Both the position numbers and the translations under genes were made by a program. 64,000 bases of DNA from Ciona intestinalis (lineage: Eukaryota; Chordata; Ascidiacea; Phlebobranchia; Cionidae), in assembly GCF_000224145.3 (NCBI RefSeq), contig NC_020169.2, positions 1,048,679 through 1,112,678 of the forward strand, given 5' to 3'. Below, one piece after another: positions 1 through 20,958 of this stretch (position 1 is its first letter; each line of letters begins with the position of its first letter). A model generated the notes under the pieces. It had not been told where the DNA came from. It ran no database searches and saw only the letters and a program-made list of their open reading frames with translations.

Positions 1-517
1 ATTTTAACCGCGTTGTATACACGGCACTATATAATATTAAAATAATAATGCTGCCACATTCGCTTATTGTGATCCACCGAGACGACATGCATTCTACTGG
101 CAGAAAGCATGAGGTAGGCTACATGAAAATTCATTTATCTAAGTATAAACATGATTTACAAACAAGAAATGGGAATCCCGAACAAGAGATTTTTTACGAG
201 TAATAATATTTACGGTTGTTTCCACGGTATTGCGATGATGACCTGAACATACGAGAGTTAATTATAGTTAGAGGTAATGTCGATCGGCACTAGGAAATTA
301 TTTATTGTTGTTAAATCGGTCAAAGATTTGCTTATACAAAGAAAAGGGATCGCTGATGTGTCGTATTTTAAACGACGTCGTTTTTTTTAAATCAATGACC
401 CGAGCTCGCTAGTAGCAAATCGCAGCCTGAGGTTTTGTTTGCATCTGTTCGCGTGCCGTGATAACGCACTCCCACGGACGCGCCAGGGTGGCTCGGCAAA
501 CACCTTAATGAGCACAA

Positions 518-528
518 ACCATCTGCTG
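518..528 (+). promoter_or_regulatory. E-box (ACCATCTGCTG), site 1 of 3
   Basis: CATCTG-core E-box upstream of the INSM-like gene. The same 11-mer, with one base changed (CYG end), recurs at 998-1008 and, inverted, at 1411-1421. CAGATG cores are typical of proneural bHLH proteins (Neurogenin/NeuroD). Binding is inferred. Confidence 0.35.
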
Positions 529-997
529 CTGTTTCACGTCCACGAAGCAGAAACACTCTGCTTTGAGTGGAAATCCGTACACGTTTAAACTTGCATTGGC
601 TATATAGAAGTGCTTGCTTTAGGTATGCCCTATCGCCACACTACAAACTATAGGTTAAATATTCAAGTTAAAATAACGTTTAAGGATACACATGGCGTTT
701 TAGAAGGCAACGGGTAGACTATTCCTCGCGAATGTGGCTATAACTATGGTTGAATGTGTTGCACTAAAAAACAAAAGAATTCGATTGCATCACAGTTTTT
801 ATTTTTAACGAATTTTGACGTGTCTAATTTCATTCCAATTTACCTGTTGTAATTGATTTGATTCAGCTCAAATAAGGGTAGGCTAACTTCACCTCGCCGC
901 CCCGCGCGTCAAACCCATGAGAATACAATCGACCCCGGGTCGTCCCATCCAACCACAAAGGCGGCAGGAGAAAACACGTCGCGAGATTTACATGCTA

Positions 998-1008
998 ACC
1001 ATCTGCCG
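998..1008 (+). promoter_or_regulatory. E-box (ACCATCTGCCG), site 2 of 3
   Basis: Ten of eleven bases match the site at 518. It is an exact reverse complement of the site at 1411-1421. Confidence 0.35.
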
Positions 1009-1410
1009 TACTTACCCGGTTAAATAAGCTACGGTTTAATGCACTTTTCAAAAACGAACAAGTTCCCGGAGTCGGCAGCTGTCTTTCCTACAATTTAGCG
1101 TCTGCTAGAAACAGTGCTTGCCCGGGTTGAACAAATTTGGCCTATATTCTAGCACTTGTTGGTGTCCGTTGTATTTTAAAAACAAAAATGGGTTTGCATT
1201 TCCGAGTGCATCGTTTACTTCAGGAAAGAAATAAAAAAATGACGTTTGTCATCATTAGGTGTAGTGTTAAAAACAATCGAAATATGGAAATAACGTTACA
1301 CTGACGTTTATTATGGTTTCTGCTAATATACACAACCGGCACACGACGCACCACGCTTGTATTCCGCCAAGTAACACGATTACTTAACCAAGCTTAATGG
1401 CGCGCTGAAG

Positions 1411-1421
1411 CGGCAGATGGT
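1411..1421 (-). promoter_or_regulatory. E-box (CGGCAGATGGT), site 3 of 3
   Basis: Inverted exact copy of the 998-1008 11-mer, about 275 bp upstream of the predicted TATA box of the INSM-like gene. Confidence 0.35.
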
Positions 1422-1686
1422 AGGCGGCCGAAGATAATAATAGTGGGACTAAATTATGCCGCTACACTGCTCCCTTTTGACACCACAGCGGTGGCAAACG
1501 TCGCAGACTTATCGCGACATTGTCGGCTGTTTGTTTCAAGGTAGGCTAACATTCCTGCGTCAGGTTTGAGGCGTGTTTACTGCACATTAGTGCGTCAGAG
1601 CGCCATCTAGCAGGGGTCTAAAAGCGTTTAGACGTTCGAACAGATTACGATCACTGGTTCCTTTTTTCAGGAAACAACGCGCTTGC

Positions 1687-1693
1687 TATAAAT
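1687..1693 (+). promoter_or_regulatory. TATA box (TATAAAT) of the INSM-like gene
   Basis: TATAAAT lies about 75 bp before the first in-frame ATG (1763). Transcription would be expected to start near 1717. A short upstream ORF (1724-1747, ATG to TAG, 7 codons) would then sit in the 5' leader. No experimental start site is known to me. Confidence 0.4.
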
Positions 1694-1723
1694 TGAAACT
1701 ATACGAGTCAAACGCACGTAGTT

Positions 1724-1747
1724 ATGCCAGATTGTCGTTTGGATTAG
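1724..1747 (+). other. Short upstream ORF in the INSM-like 5' leader
   Basis: ATG CCA GAT TGT ... TAG, seven codons, ends 15 bp before the gene's ATG. The overlapping GTAAGTG at 1748 also looks like a splice donor, so this could instead be a tiny first exon. It does not encode the SNAG motif (MPRGFLVKR-like) expected at an INSM N-terminus. Confidence 0.25.
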
Positions 1748-1762
1748 TAAGTGAAAGCAAAT

Positions 1763-4700
1763 ATGTATTTAAATGAGGCTGGCTCACCGGATTCCGGGTA
1801 CAGATCGAGCAGTAACGATGAAACTGAAGCAAAGCAAGATAATTCTTCTATTCCTCACACGCAAGATATCAAGGCACAAGAACCAGACACTGCAGCGGTT
1901 GAAGATGAACTGCGAACCAATAAAAACAATCCAGACAAAGAAGTCAGTGAAAAGTTGAATGTATGTGACGAAACTCATGAAAAATCAACTCGCAAGAGAC
2001 GGAGTGTAAAGCAGACAATAAGTACAGACGAAGAAAATACGTCGCCAGTATTAGGTGGGGATTGGGCAGTTTTCTGAGGGTCCTAAATAAATTACATTAA
2101 TTTCGACGTAAAATAAATCTGTTCTCAATGCTTCTATCATTTGCAGGCAGGGTTTTTTTAAACTTTGAATTTAATATTTATCGTTGTCAGGTATTCGGAT
2201 TCTACCAGCTGAACAATTCAACAAAGACAATACACACCGGAACGATGAAAGAATGAAATCTACAAACGTGTCAGTTGACACAGTCTCATCGACAGCAACA
2301 ACAGAAAGTGAGACTGTTTGATTTTTTTTAAAAAACACTACGTAAAATTTATCATCAACCAAAAAACACTTCTTCCATACTTTGCAAAATTTTGGTTTTT
2401 AAAATTTACTTTTGATTCTGTTGATTCCACATTTAACGCTAAATTTGCCAACATCAAAGTGGTGGAATCAATAATAATGTCGAAGTGATATTCTGGAAAA
2501 AAAACGACGAATGGTGGGGTGGGGTAAGATAGGACAAAATTTTTTTTCGTGCCATTTGGTACGACTCTAAAACGCTGTTAATTGGTATAAACACGATTAG
2601 GAAATGTGGGTTTCAGGTGCTAACGGTATCTCGTACTAACCCACCCTACTATATAGAACGTAATAACCCTACTGGCGTGAAGTCTCAGCAAATCGCAGAC
2701 GTTACTCTGTTTTAATTAAAATCTACGTCATATTTTGGGATCAATTCTTTGTAGCAGCAGGGTGGGGGAAGACGGGACACTTTTTAATTCCTATTTCTCG
2801 TCTCATTTGGTATTAACAAAGAACACTCAAATAAATTTAAAACCGTTTCCTCACGACTTCCACAGACCGTTGTTATTTGTTTAAAACAAGATTAGGATAT
2901 TTTGTTGTCCTGTCTTCCCCCACCCTACTATATACTATCCCCCTAACAATAGCAGCGAATAATATCGAATAATCTTTTAACCCAGATTCGTCCAAGTTTA
3001 CCTGCCGACTTTGCTGCGCATCTTACGGTGACTGTTTGTCATTAGCCCGCCATAAATGCGCACGAATGGTGAACGTGAAATACGAATGTTCAGAATGTGG
3101 GAAAGTCTTCGGTTGCCCAGCCAACTTAGCCTCCCATAAAAGGTGGCACAAACCTCAAGGTAAAAACATGTTATTACAAATAAAAACTAAAGTATAGAAA
3201 CCATTTGCGAAAGGCTTAAAATGCATATCACATGTGTCTGGGTATTTTTATGAAGTTTGAAACACAACTCTATTTACTATATATATAATGACTATATAGA
3301 TTTTTCCGAATTTGTATTTGCCAGTGTGATTTTCCATGGAGCCACTGATGTTGTACATTGTACATTGACCAGCACATTATGACTTTTCGCTCACTCGTAA
3401 CACAATTCATTTACTATTTCACTATATACTATCGTTAATTAAATCGATTCAATTTATTAGATCACATTCAAGCCAGAAGCTTTTAAAACCTAATGTAATG
3501 GGTATTATACTCGTATTTTAGTAAAAATAGCAACATAATGGTTCTAAAACAGTAAAAGAGGTACCAGGTAATCGTTAATAAGAAAGTTTTCAAACTTATA
3601 GCAAAGCTTATAGCCACCGATAACAGCACGATTTTTTTGGTGGACCTTATTTACAATCCACTATCAACGAATAACAAGTTTTACCCGCGCGTAATCTAAT
3701 AAGATAAAGATTTAAACAAAGACCTATTGTTGAAATGCAGTAGTGTTAGTTTGTGTGGTCGAAATGTTAATCAAAACTTTTTTCTTGTCTTTAAATCTAG
3801 CGAGTTGCACAACGTCTGTTAACGTCCTGTCAATTACATCCTCTCGCTTTTCACAATCCATACTTCACAGTACTCGCTATTTCTATATAACACTGTGTTT
3901 ACACACTGGCGCTAACCAGGTGCCCGAAGAAGGATTCTTCTGAAGTGATTTAACCAGGATTCATATACCATACACAGCAGTGCGCGCACGTCAGTTTAAT
4001 CACTTGATTAATTGAAAAGAGGTTTTGCGCTTTTGCATGTGATAGTTTTACAGAGAAGCTTATTGCATATACGATCGCCTAAAGTAGTATTGTATACAAT
4101 TAACCATACCTTTCAAACAGAAATGAACCGAAAGTGCGAAACCAGCAAGAAAAACAAACGTAAAAAAGTGACTAAAGATAATGATGACGTCACAGAGGGG
4201 TTGTTGCCGTTTGTTAATTTAAAAGCTGTCAAGGAGAAACATGAAGCATCCGTGTCACCGTCGTCTCCACTCAGCACAACGTCCGAAGCTTCACAAAAAT
4301 TTGACAACGAACCGGGAAATTACGATAGTCGAATAAAAGCAATTTATCCATGCCCGGGTTGCAAGCGAAGGTTTCGTCGCCAATCCAACAGAAGGAAACA
4401 CGCGTTAATTAAGCATGGCTTGGACCTTGGTGGCAGCCCAGCCCGAAGCCGCACTGCCAAACCACAGAACGCAAACGGTTCAAAGCAAGCAGGAGCTCGA
4501 ACGAATGCTCACCGGTCATTGGATGCACCACCAAGCAACTGCAGTTTATCAACTCTAGCTTTAGCTGCAGAAACACTTGATAATGGCGAGTCTTCTGAAG
4601 ACTACAACCCTTTAGCTCAGCAAAGCAGTTTTTCTTCGAAAACAAATCCAAGTGTACCACGTCACGAAGAATCCGATTACCCGCTCGATCTTCGAGTCAG

Positions 4701-5028
4701 AGCTCCAGCAAGCACAGCATCGAACATTGCCCATAGCGTTGCTAATATTACCAACAAGGGAAAATCATCGAAAAAACACGATCCTAGTTACACTGTCCAC
4801 AGTTCTTTTATTGCTTACCCAGTACCAGAGTTAGTTTATCCAAATTCGCCAATGGCTCCCCATGCTTTTACAGGCTACCAAAATGTACAGCCTGTTGGCC
4901 AACTGTTGAACTCCGCGTACGTTCCCAGCCCAGTGGGCTGGCCTATGTCGAGGTACCCATATGGGGACGACGCCCTTTCTGTTTTAAATATGAGCCATTT
5001 GCTTGCATCTATACATTACCGCATGTGA
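1763..5028 (+). CDS. INSM-like zinc-finger transcription factor (insulinoma-associated family)
   Basis: Four exons with matching phase-1 junctions: 1763-2054, 2191-2307, 2986-3159, 4121-5028; about 496 aa. Exon 3 encodes the paired INSM fingers: an atypical first finger (C143, C146, H159, C161) followed directly by a C2H2 finger (C171, C174, H187, H191) with the family signature [14 protein letters not shown]. Exon 4 begins with a basic stretch and a third finger (C272, C275, H288, H293) with the INSM-type core FRRQxxxRKH. INSM proteins are nuclear repressors in neuroendocrine and neural differentiation. No further fingers follow, whereas vertebrate INSM has about five. The N-terminal SNAG repressor motif is not visible. 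A PLDLR peptide (residues 382-386) resembles a CtBP-binding PxDLS motif and could supply corepressor contact (inference). The start is the first in-frame ATG after the TATA box; an upstream 5' exon cannot be excluded. Confidence 0.85.
2513..2655 (+). repeat. MITE-family copy (short, degenerate)
   Basis: Left end GTGGGGTAAGATAGGACA and right end CCACCCTACTATATA are recognisable. The interior is about 50 bp shorter than in the standard copy. Lies in intron 2 of the INSM-like gene. Confidence 0.6.
2758..2936 (+). repeat. MITE-family copy
   Basis: Both inverted ends are present (CAGGGTGGGGGAAGACGGG and CCCCCACCCTACTATA). About 100 bp after the previous copy in the same orientation, in intron 2 of the INSM-like gene, 50 bp before exon 3. 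Confidence 0.75.
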
Positions 5029-5046
5029 TTTGTTACAGAACGTGAG

Positions 5047-5052
5047 AATAAA
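5047..5052 (+). terminator. Polyadenylation signal AATAAA (INSM-like gene)
   Basis: AATAAA 19 bp after the stop codon; a very short 3' UTR if used. Other signals may exist further downstream. Confidence 0.35.
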
Positions 5053-6038
5053 ATGCACGGAATTCGGGACTAATTTATAGATGTATCTTTCAGTAATCAC
5101 GCATCCGTCTAGTGGGTGTTGTTTTCTAAAAGTCATTTGTACTGCATATTGACCAGTGCAGTTGCGGCATAATCATATTGTGTTAGTCTAGCAGTAAATG
5201 ATTTTTTTAATCGCTCGTTAGTAATTTCACATTTTGTAAAATTACAGATTGTGGTAGCTTTAGTGAAGTGACAAACATTCTAAAGCAGAAAGCTACTTAT
5301 ACTTTTGTACAGGGCGTCATGATAGTTAATGCTAACACCAAATCAAACGTTGTTATGCCAGTACATTATGTTGGAGATAGTTTCCGGTTCGACTTAAAAG
5401 CGCAGCCATATTTTGCATTGGATATCCTTAGTTTATTATGAGTTACCAAGAGTCTCGTTTACTAACATTTTGTTATAAACTGACTGTTGCAGTTTTAAAA
5501 AACAATATTGTGGGTTAAGATGGAATACCATAACCACCTAAAAGCCCATATTGCCTGTCCGTTGACAAAAGAACGCTCCTACATAACGTTTTATTTACAC
5601 AGCGTGTTGTGTAGTTTTTCCCACCAGCATTTTAAGCATAATTTTTCGTTCTGAGTTGCCAACACTTCACGCGAATCCGCCTTTTGCGCGTGCAGAGATT
5701 ACAGTTTCGACAAATATAAATAACTCAACTAATTTCCGGCGCCTCCCGAAACGAACTCTTGCCTGTCATGATGCGTTTTCAATAATATTATAACCACCAG
5801 TATTTTAAAACAACTGAAATTTAGGTATATATTCGTCTGCACCATGTGTGCATGCTGTTTAAATTTAAACTATTAGTTTTAATCCTAAGCAATTCAGCAT
5901 AGATTGCGTTGATTCAATGATTTAAATTTTAAGCCCGTTTGTTATAGGTAGCGTATGATAGCCGTAATCGGTACAGCTGTTTTACAGGTTTCGTTGCAGC
6001 AATAGTAAAACTGCAAATCTGAAGCCAAATTTGCTGCA
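5053..6038. other. Intergenic stretch between the INSM-like gene and the receptor
   Basis: AT-rich non-coding sequence, presumably 3' UTR of the zinc-finger gene followed by the promoter of the receptor. I see no conserved coding segment or recognised repeat. Confidence 0.4.
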
Positions 6039-8000
6039 ATGGCGTTTTATCGTTTACCATTCTGCTCGTCCTTCGAGGAATTCAATCGACACAGCTGCAC
6101 TACAAAGTTTATTGCAGGGTTAGAAGAGTGCGTTTGGGGCGCATTGTCGGGACAGTGTCGCAACAACATACTCGTTGTAACGTTGGTAGTGGCTTTTCTG
6201 ACGCTGCTGTCAATACTATTCAACGTGGTGGCGATTGCTTCTGCCCTAAACGATCGTAGCTCAAAACATACGACCGACTGTGATCCAAAGAGGTCTAGAC
6301 TGATAAACACACACATCAACTCAAATTGGGTAATCTAAAATTGTTTCTAATGTTAGACAGGCGTATATCTAACCTATGTTTTCATTCAGTCGAAAGCTGT
6401 ATTTCGGATTTGGTTGGGAATATGCGGCTTGTTGTCTAGTTGTGTCTTGGTCCCTTTAATCGCTGTAAGAACATACTATATGCTGACAAGTCCACTTGTA
6501 TGCGACAACTCCAGCGACCCCCGACCAAACCCCGGCTCCATGGAATATATTTGCAGTGGTTTGTTTCACATGATTGTGTCCTTACATATCTACGCAATGC
6601 TTGGTACTGTGGGAGAAAGATGGTTTACGTTGTTGAGAATCGACCCCGCCGAGTTTGCAGCAAAAAGAAGTAAGCCTAACTTTGTTGCTTCTGATAGATT
6701 GTCAATCAAAAGGAGAGACAATTTCCCCGAAAAGCGAAATCCTGCACCAAGTCGTGCTCGCGGACGGGTTCCAGTCATTATGTATGTGCTAATCGCGTGC
6801 ATATTAAGTGTGACGCTTGGGTTACTGGCAGTATTTCTCGGCAAAGTAAGATTTTTACTCTTTGTTGAAGAACTAATGGCTCCAAACGTTTATTCAAACT
6901 CAGCGCTGGTCGGGATTGCTTTAAGTAAATCTTTACCAATGACAATTTCTTATGCTGTGCTCATCTATACACCGATATTAGGTATGCTGGTGTTATTATT
7001 GCTCGTAACATATGGGTTGGTGGCTACAAAGAAAACGGCAAAACAAATTACAGCTTTAAAAAACGCAAAGAATCCAATCTCGAATAAGTCGGCCATAGAG
7101 CATTACTCTATGGTTGATCTTGTCCCTATCAAAAAGTCATCGAGCCGCAAAATAAGAACGAAAGGAGAATCAGAAGCAAGTTATTCGCATAAAGCTGAAC
7201 ATTCACAGCAAGTGGTTCTGAATTGCCATGAAACAAGTTTAGCTGACATTATAATAGACTCGATACAAATTGAAGAGGAACCAGGGTCCGCATCTCGCCC
7301 TTCAAGAATTGAATCACTAACTCCACGCCCCCCTAGCTGGTTAAAAAATATGACTTTCGAATGCAGACGTCCGGATTCTTCACCAGTGAAAATAAATGAT
7401 CCCGCTACCATTTCTACTCAAGCAAAATCTAACTGCGTCATTTCAATTTTCCGTGAAATTAAAGAAACAAGAGCCACGCTGATAACTGTGACTACAATGT
7501 GTATCTTAATATTGCCCTTGGCCGTTCTATTGGCACTCGACGTTGCTGGAAGTTTCAGAGAAATATACAGTAACAACCTTATACAACTAACGACAACCAG
7601 ACAAAGTGTTTCACAGCGAATTCAAAATCTTACTTTACCCACAAACCAAACCGGTTCGCCAATCAACCATGATGGCTATCACGTAATCGGGGGCATCTTA
7701 ACGAACCTTGCTACCGTGTTCCTCTCGATGTTTATCATGAGTGGATTTATTCATTTTTTCATTTACTACCTAACTTCCCCATCTTGCAGACGAGGATGTC
7801 GAAAAACGTTTCAATGCAAAGCAAGAAATGATTCGAAATATACAAGTTCGGATAATATGACTGCTGGTTTAACATATTTGACTGTAGAGCCACAGAAAAG
7901 ATCGTGGGACTTCAACAATAGGGTTAACTCTACTGTATACGAAACCAGTGATGATTGTATGATGGATATTGACGCTCGGTTCAGAAATGATGACATATAA
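6039..8000 (+). CDS. Divergent rhodopsin-like (class A) seven-transmembrane receptor, orphan
   Basis: Two exons, 6039-6329 and 6390-8000, joined in phase 0 (GT at 6330, AG before 6390); 633 aa. Hydrophobic segments at about residues 44-70, 101-125, 150-172, 225-248, 280-309, 459-483 and 527-557 give seven transmembrane helices with an extracellular N-terminus. Class A traits: TM1 with an FNV in place of the usual GN-V, a Cys at the outer end of TM3, and ERW (173-175) where DRY normally sits. TM7 has no NPxxY; HFFIYYL lies in its place. The third intracellular loop is very long (about 150 residues, rich in Ser/Arg/Lys) and the third extracellular loop is unusually long with two N-glycosylation sequons (NLT, NQT). 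The Cys-rich tail (CRRGCRKTFQC) may be palmitoylated. Ligand and G-protein are unknown. ATG 6039 is the first in-frame Met. Confidence 0.7.
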
Positions 8001-8204
8001 GGAAAAACATTGCACGAAGTTTGTAAATATAATTAAATGTTTACAATGATTCCCCATACAAAACTTGTATTATACATATGTGTTAATGTCAGTGTATATC
8101 TGGGTTATGTTGACTAAAAGCAATCGATGTCTTGGCCATTAAAGCTGATGCCGAAGGACACATTTGTTATGACTATTTAAGGCTGTCAAAAATGAGTGTA
8201 AATG

Positions 8205-8397
8205 CTATATGTGGACAAAAAATGGGACACATTTTCATTTTATTTTTCTGTCCCGGGTAGTAAACAAAGAACATTTAAAGAATTATAAAACCATATCACC
8301 ACAACTCCCATATACCGTTGTTAATTGTTAAAAATTACGATCAAGATATTTGGATTTTGTCTGCTAAAGGTGTCCCATCTTCCTCCACCCTAATATA
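8205..8397 (+). repeat. MITE-family copy, 5' end eroded
   Basis: Interior (TAGTAAACAAAGAACATT, ACCGTTGTTAATTG) and right end GGTGTCCCATCTTCCTCCACCCTA are intact; the left inverted end is mutated. Just downstream of the receptor stop codon, probably in its 3' UTR. Confidence 0.7.
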
Positions 8398-8557
8398 TGT
8401 TCTTGTGTTAAAAAAAAAAAAAATCTAAAAAAACGAACAACAAACTAATGATTGGGCACGTGTTGTAATTAGCATAATTTTAATTAATCTATTTATGCTA
8501 TTCGGCGATTATAGGTGATGTTACAAGTTAGTAATATTCATGTAATGTTTAACCAAA

Positions 8558-8563
8558 AATAAA
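8558..8563 (+). terminator. Polyadenylation signal AATAAA (receptor gene, candidate)
   Basis: AATAAA about 560 bp after the receptor stop codon, beyond a MITE copy. Confidence 0.3.
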
Positions 8564-8839
8564 GTTTCAATTACGATTGATGATCATAAGGTATAGGAGC
8601 TTATACAATGCACCCTTGCTCAAATTACCAATATGTTAAAAAAAAAAACATTATTAATTTTGTAACATTATTAATTTTAGCGTCGAAAACTAGTGTTTCT
8701 AAAACTACCCTTGCAACAAATTTGTTTTAATATAGATGAGAAACCCTAAGCGTACCATTTCAAATACAGTTACGAAGATCAGTTTAATTAAAACTATAAA
8801 CAGAAGAAAATTAGCAGCAAAACGACAGTCGTTTTTACA

Positions 8840-8937
8840 ACTGTAAAAGTTCGTTGTTATTGTTAAAACACGATCAGGAAATATGGGGTATTTAAATGCT
8901 TACTACGGTACCGGTATTCATCTTACCCTACATTACT
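8840..8937 (+). repeat. MITE-family fragment (right half, degenerate)
   Basis: Shows CGTTGTTATTGTTAAAACACGATCAGGAA and a decayed right end (CATCTTACCCTACATTAC). No left half is visible. Confidence 0.35.
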
Positions 8938-9231
8938 GCATTTGTTTATGAACTACTCAGTTAATTTACAAGAAACCACAGCTACAATGGTTAAGTACGT
9001 ATTATAATTAGCATAATCTTAACTTAACTTTTTAGAAACACGGTCGGCTGAGCTCGATTAAAAACAAATCAGAAATACCCAATGTGTAGCAGTTGGTAGA
9101 ATGTATTCTATATTCAAGCGATAATAAGGAAGTTAAAGTTAATCATAGCATGTTAAAATAAAAATAGTGTTTCAATTGCGATTAATGATAATACCGTAAG
9201 AAAAGTACTTAATTTTATACACCATGATTTA

Positions 9232-9562
9232 TATATAGTAAAGTGAGGCAGATAGGACACCTTTTCATTCTATTTTTTGTCCTGTTTGGTAGTAAACAAA
9301 AAATATTCAATGAAATAGTACCATATATGGTAACTCGTAAGCTGGCACGAGGTGTTAAACCCGTGTGGTAACGACTGTCGTTTTTCTGGCCACGCGAGGA
9401 TAAAGTTATATTTATTACATTCATTCATTCGAATTATAAATCCGTATCTTCACGACTCTCATAGGTCGTTGTTACTTGTTTAAAACGCGATCAGAATTTA
9501 TTGCGTGCTAAATTTGGATATTTCGTGCTAAAGGTGTCCCATCTTCCCTCACTCTACTATAA
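9232..9562 (+). repeat. MITE-family copy split by a nested SINE tail
   Basis: Left end at 9236 (TAGTAAAGTGAGGCAGATAGG) and right end to 9562 (CCCTCACTCTACTATA) belong to one MITE-like element. The interior is interrupted after about 100 bp by roughly 100 bp of SINE 3' sequence, then resumes at GAATTATAAATCCGTATC. The SINE piece must be the younger insertion. Confidence 0.65.
9325..9430 (+). repeat. SINE 3'-end fragment nested in a MITE
   Basis: Carries GCTGGCACGAGGTGTTAAACC, GACTGTCG and GGATAAAGTTA, the conserved tail of the tRNA-derived SINE seen complete at 51980-52290, ending in a CATTCATTCATTC simple repeat. The tRNA-like head is missing, as in a 5'-truncated retroposition. Confidence 0.65.
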
Positions 9563-10347
9563 GTTATAACTTGATTTTGGTCAACAGAAGACTTAAAATA
9601 TAAAGAATGAGAACTGAGATGTGTGCGAAAAAAAGTCGCCCGAATAATTAACAAGATCAACTATTGGATGAAAAAGATCTATATGACCGCTTACGTGCTC
9701 AATTAAGCCCTACCTACGCGCAACGTCACAACAACAATACTATTTCTATGTTAATAATAAATTTCGATCGAGTTTGAGTTGTTTACGTCGAATTCTGTGA
9801 ATGAGATTAGCTGTCACCTGAATGGAGAGTGTACAGTACAATATAGGATAGGATTGGTTGTTTTTGCCTACTGTTTTTGTTACTGTTAATATTTGTTCTG
9901 TGATAAGTCTATCTACATGGGAAAGTTACGCTGAGTATGAACACGATAGCCTTTCCACTTTCAAATGTTAAAAAACATACCTTTCAATTTATCTCCGGTA
10001 CGCTAATTAAATGGAATAATTAATAAGCACAAGTGAAGAATGCGCTTGTTGTACGTTAGATATTAGGCTGGTGGAAAGTGTTAGATATTGGTAGAATGGT
10101 AGTTAGGTGTCGTTATATAGGGGTTAGTAGTTAAGGGTTAGTGGCTTGCAGTTTGCAGATAACGCAGGGGAGGATTCTTCACTAACACCTTCACCAAATA
10201 ATATTATAGTTAAATGGCATTTTGGTTTAGGTCAGATAATTTGAAAATTGTTTGGTGTTAAACTATAAAACAAATGACGAAGTGAAATTATATTTGGTAC
10301 AAAATTGAATCTGACCATACAACATACAAGCATAAGGTTTATGCTGA
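9563..10347. other. Intergenic stretch upstream of AKT
   Basis: AT-rich and non-coding. The last part (from about 10111) is the first copy of a block repeated after the gap at 10591; it includes the AKT 5' leader. Confidence 0.4.
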
Positions 10348-10590
10348 ATGATGTCAGACACCACCACAGGTCCATCAATGGCATCCATTGTTAAGGAAGG
10401 ATGGCTCCAAAAAAGAGGTTAAGATAAATCACTTTATATCAAAAAAAATATAATTAGAATACTTAGACTGGTATTCAAGCATCTTTGGAGATGATTCATA
10501 AAATCTGGAAGAATGGAACAATTTACTTGATAAAAAAATAAACTTAAACATATAAACTCAATAACATAAAATGTGANCAATAATTGGATT
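10111..10590 (+). repeat. First copy of a duplicated block carrying AKT exon 1
   Basis: From TTATATAGGGGTTAGTAG onward this block matches 10643-11215 almost base for base, including coding exon 1 (10348-10417 here). The two blocks are separated only by a 50-base N gap. They differ by small indels and by a 51-bp tandem repeat present only in the second, as expected for two alleles placed in tandem by the assembler. Confidence 0.75.
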
Positions 10591-10640
10591 NNNNNNNNNN
10601 NNNNNNNNNNNNNNNNNNNNNNNNNNNNNNNNNNNNNNNN
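10591..10640. other. Assembly gap (N)
   Basis: Fifty undefined bases, with isolated ambiguous bases beside them, between the two copies of the AKT exon-1 block. Confidence 0.98.
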
Positions 10641-10870
10641 CNTTATATAGGGGTTAGTAGTTAAGTGTTAGTGGCTTGCAGATAACGCAGGGGAGGATTC
10701 TTCACTAACACCTTCACCAAATAATATTATAGTTAAATGTCATTTTGGTTTAGGTCAGATAATTTGAAAATTGTTTGGTGTTAAAGTATAAAACAAATGA
10801 CGAAGTGAAAATATATTTGGTACAAAATTGAATCTGACCGTACAACATACAAGCATAAGGTTTATGCTGA

Positions 10871-20958
<10,088 letters not shown>

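Larger units (their letters stand above)
1..1686. other. Upstream intergenic region of the INSM-like gene
   Basis: I see no coding exon, RNA gene or recognised repeat here. The stretch is more GC-balanced than most non-coding DNA in the window. It holds three near-identical E-box 11-mers (listed separately) and leads into a TATA box, so it is best read as cis-regulatory sequence of the INSM-like gene. This is inferred from position and motifs only. Confidence 0.4.
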
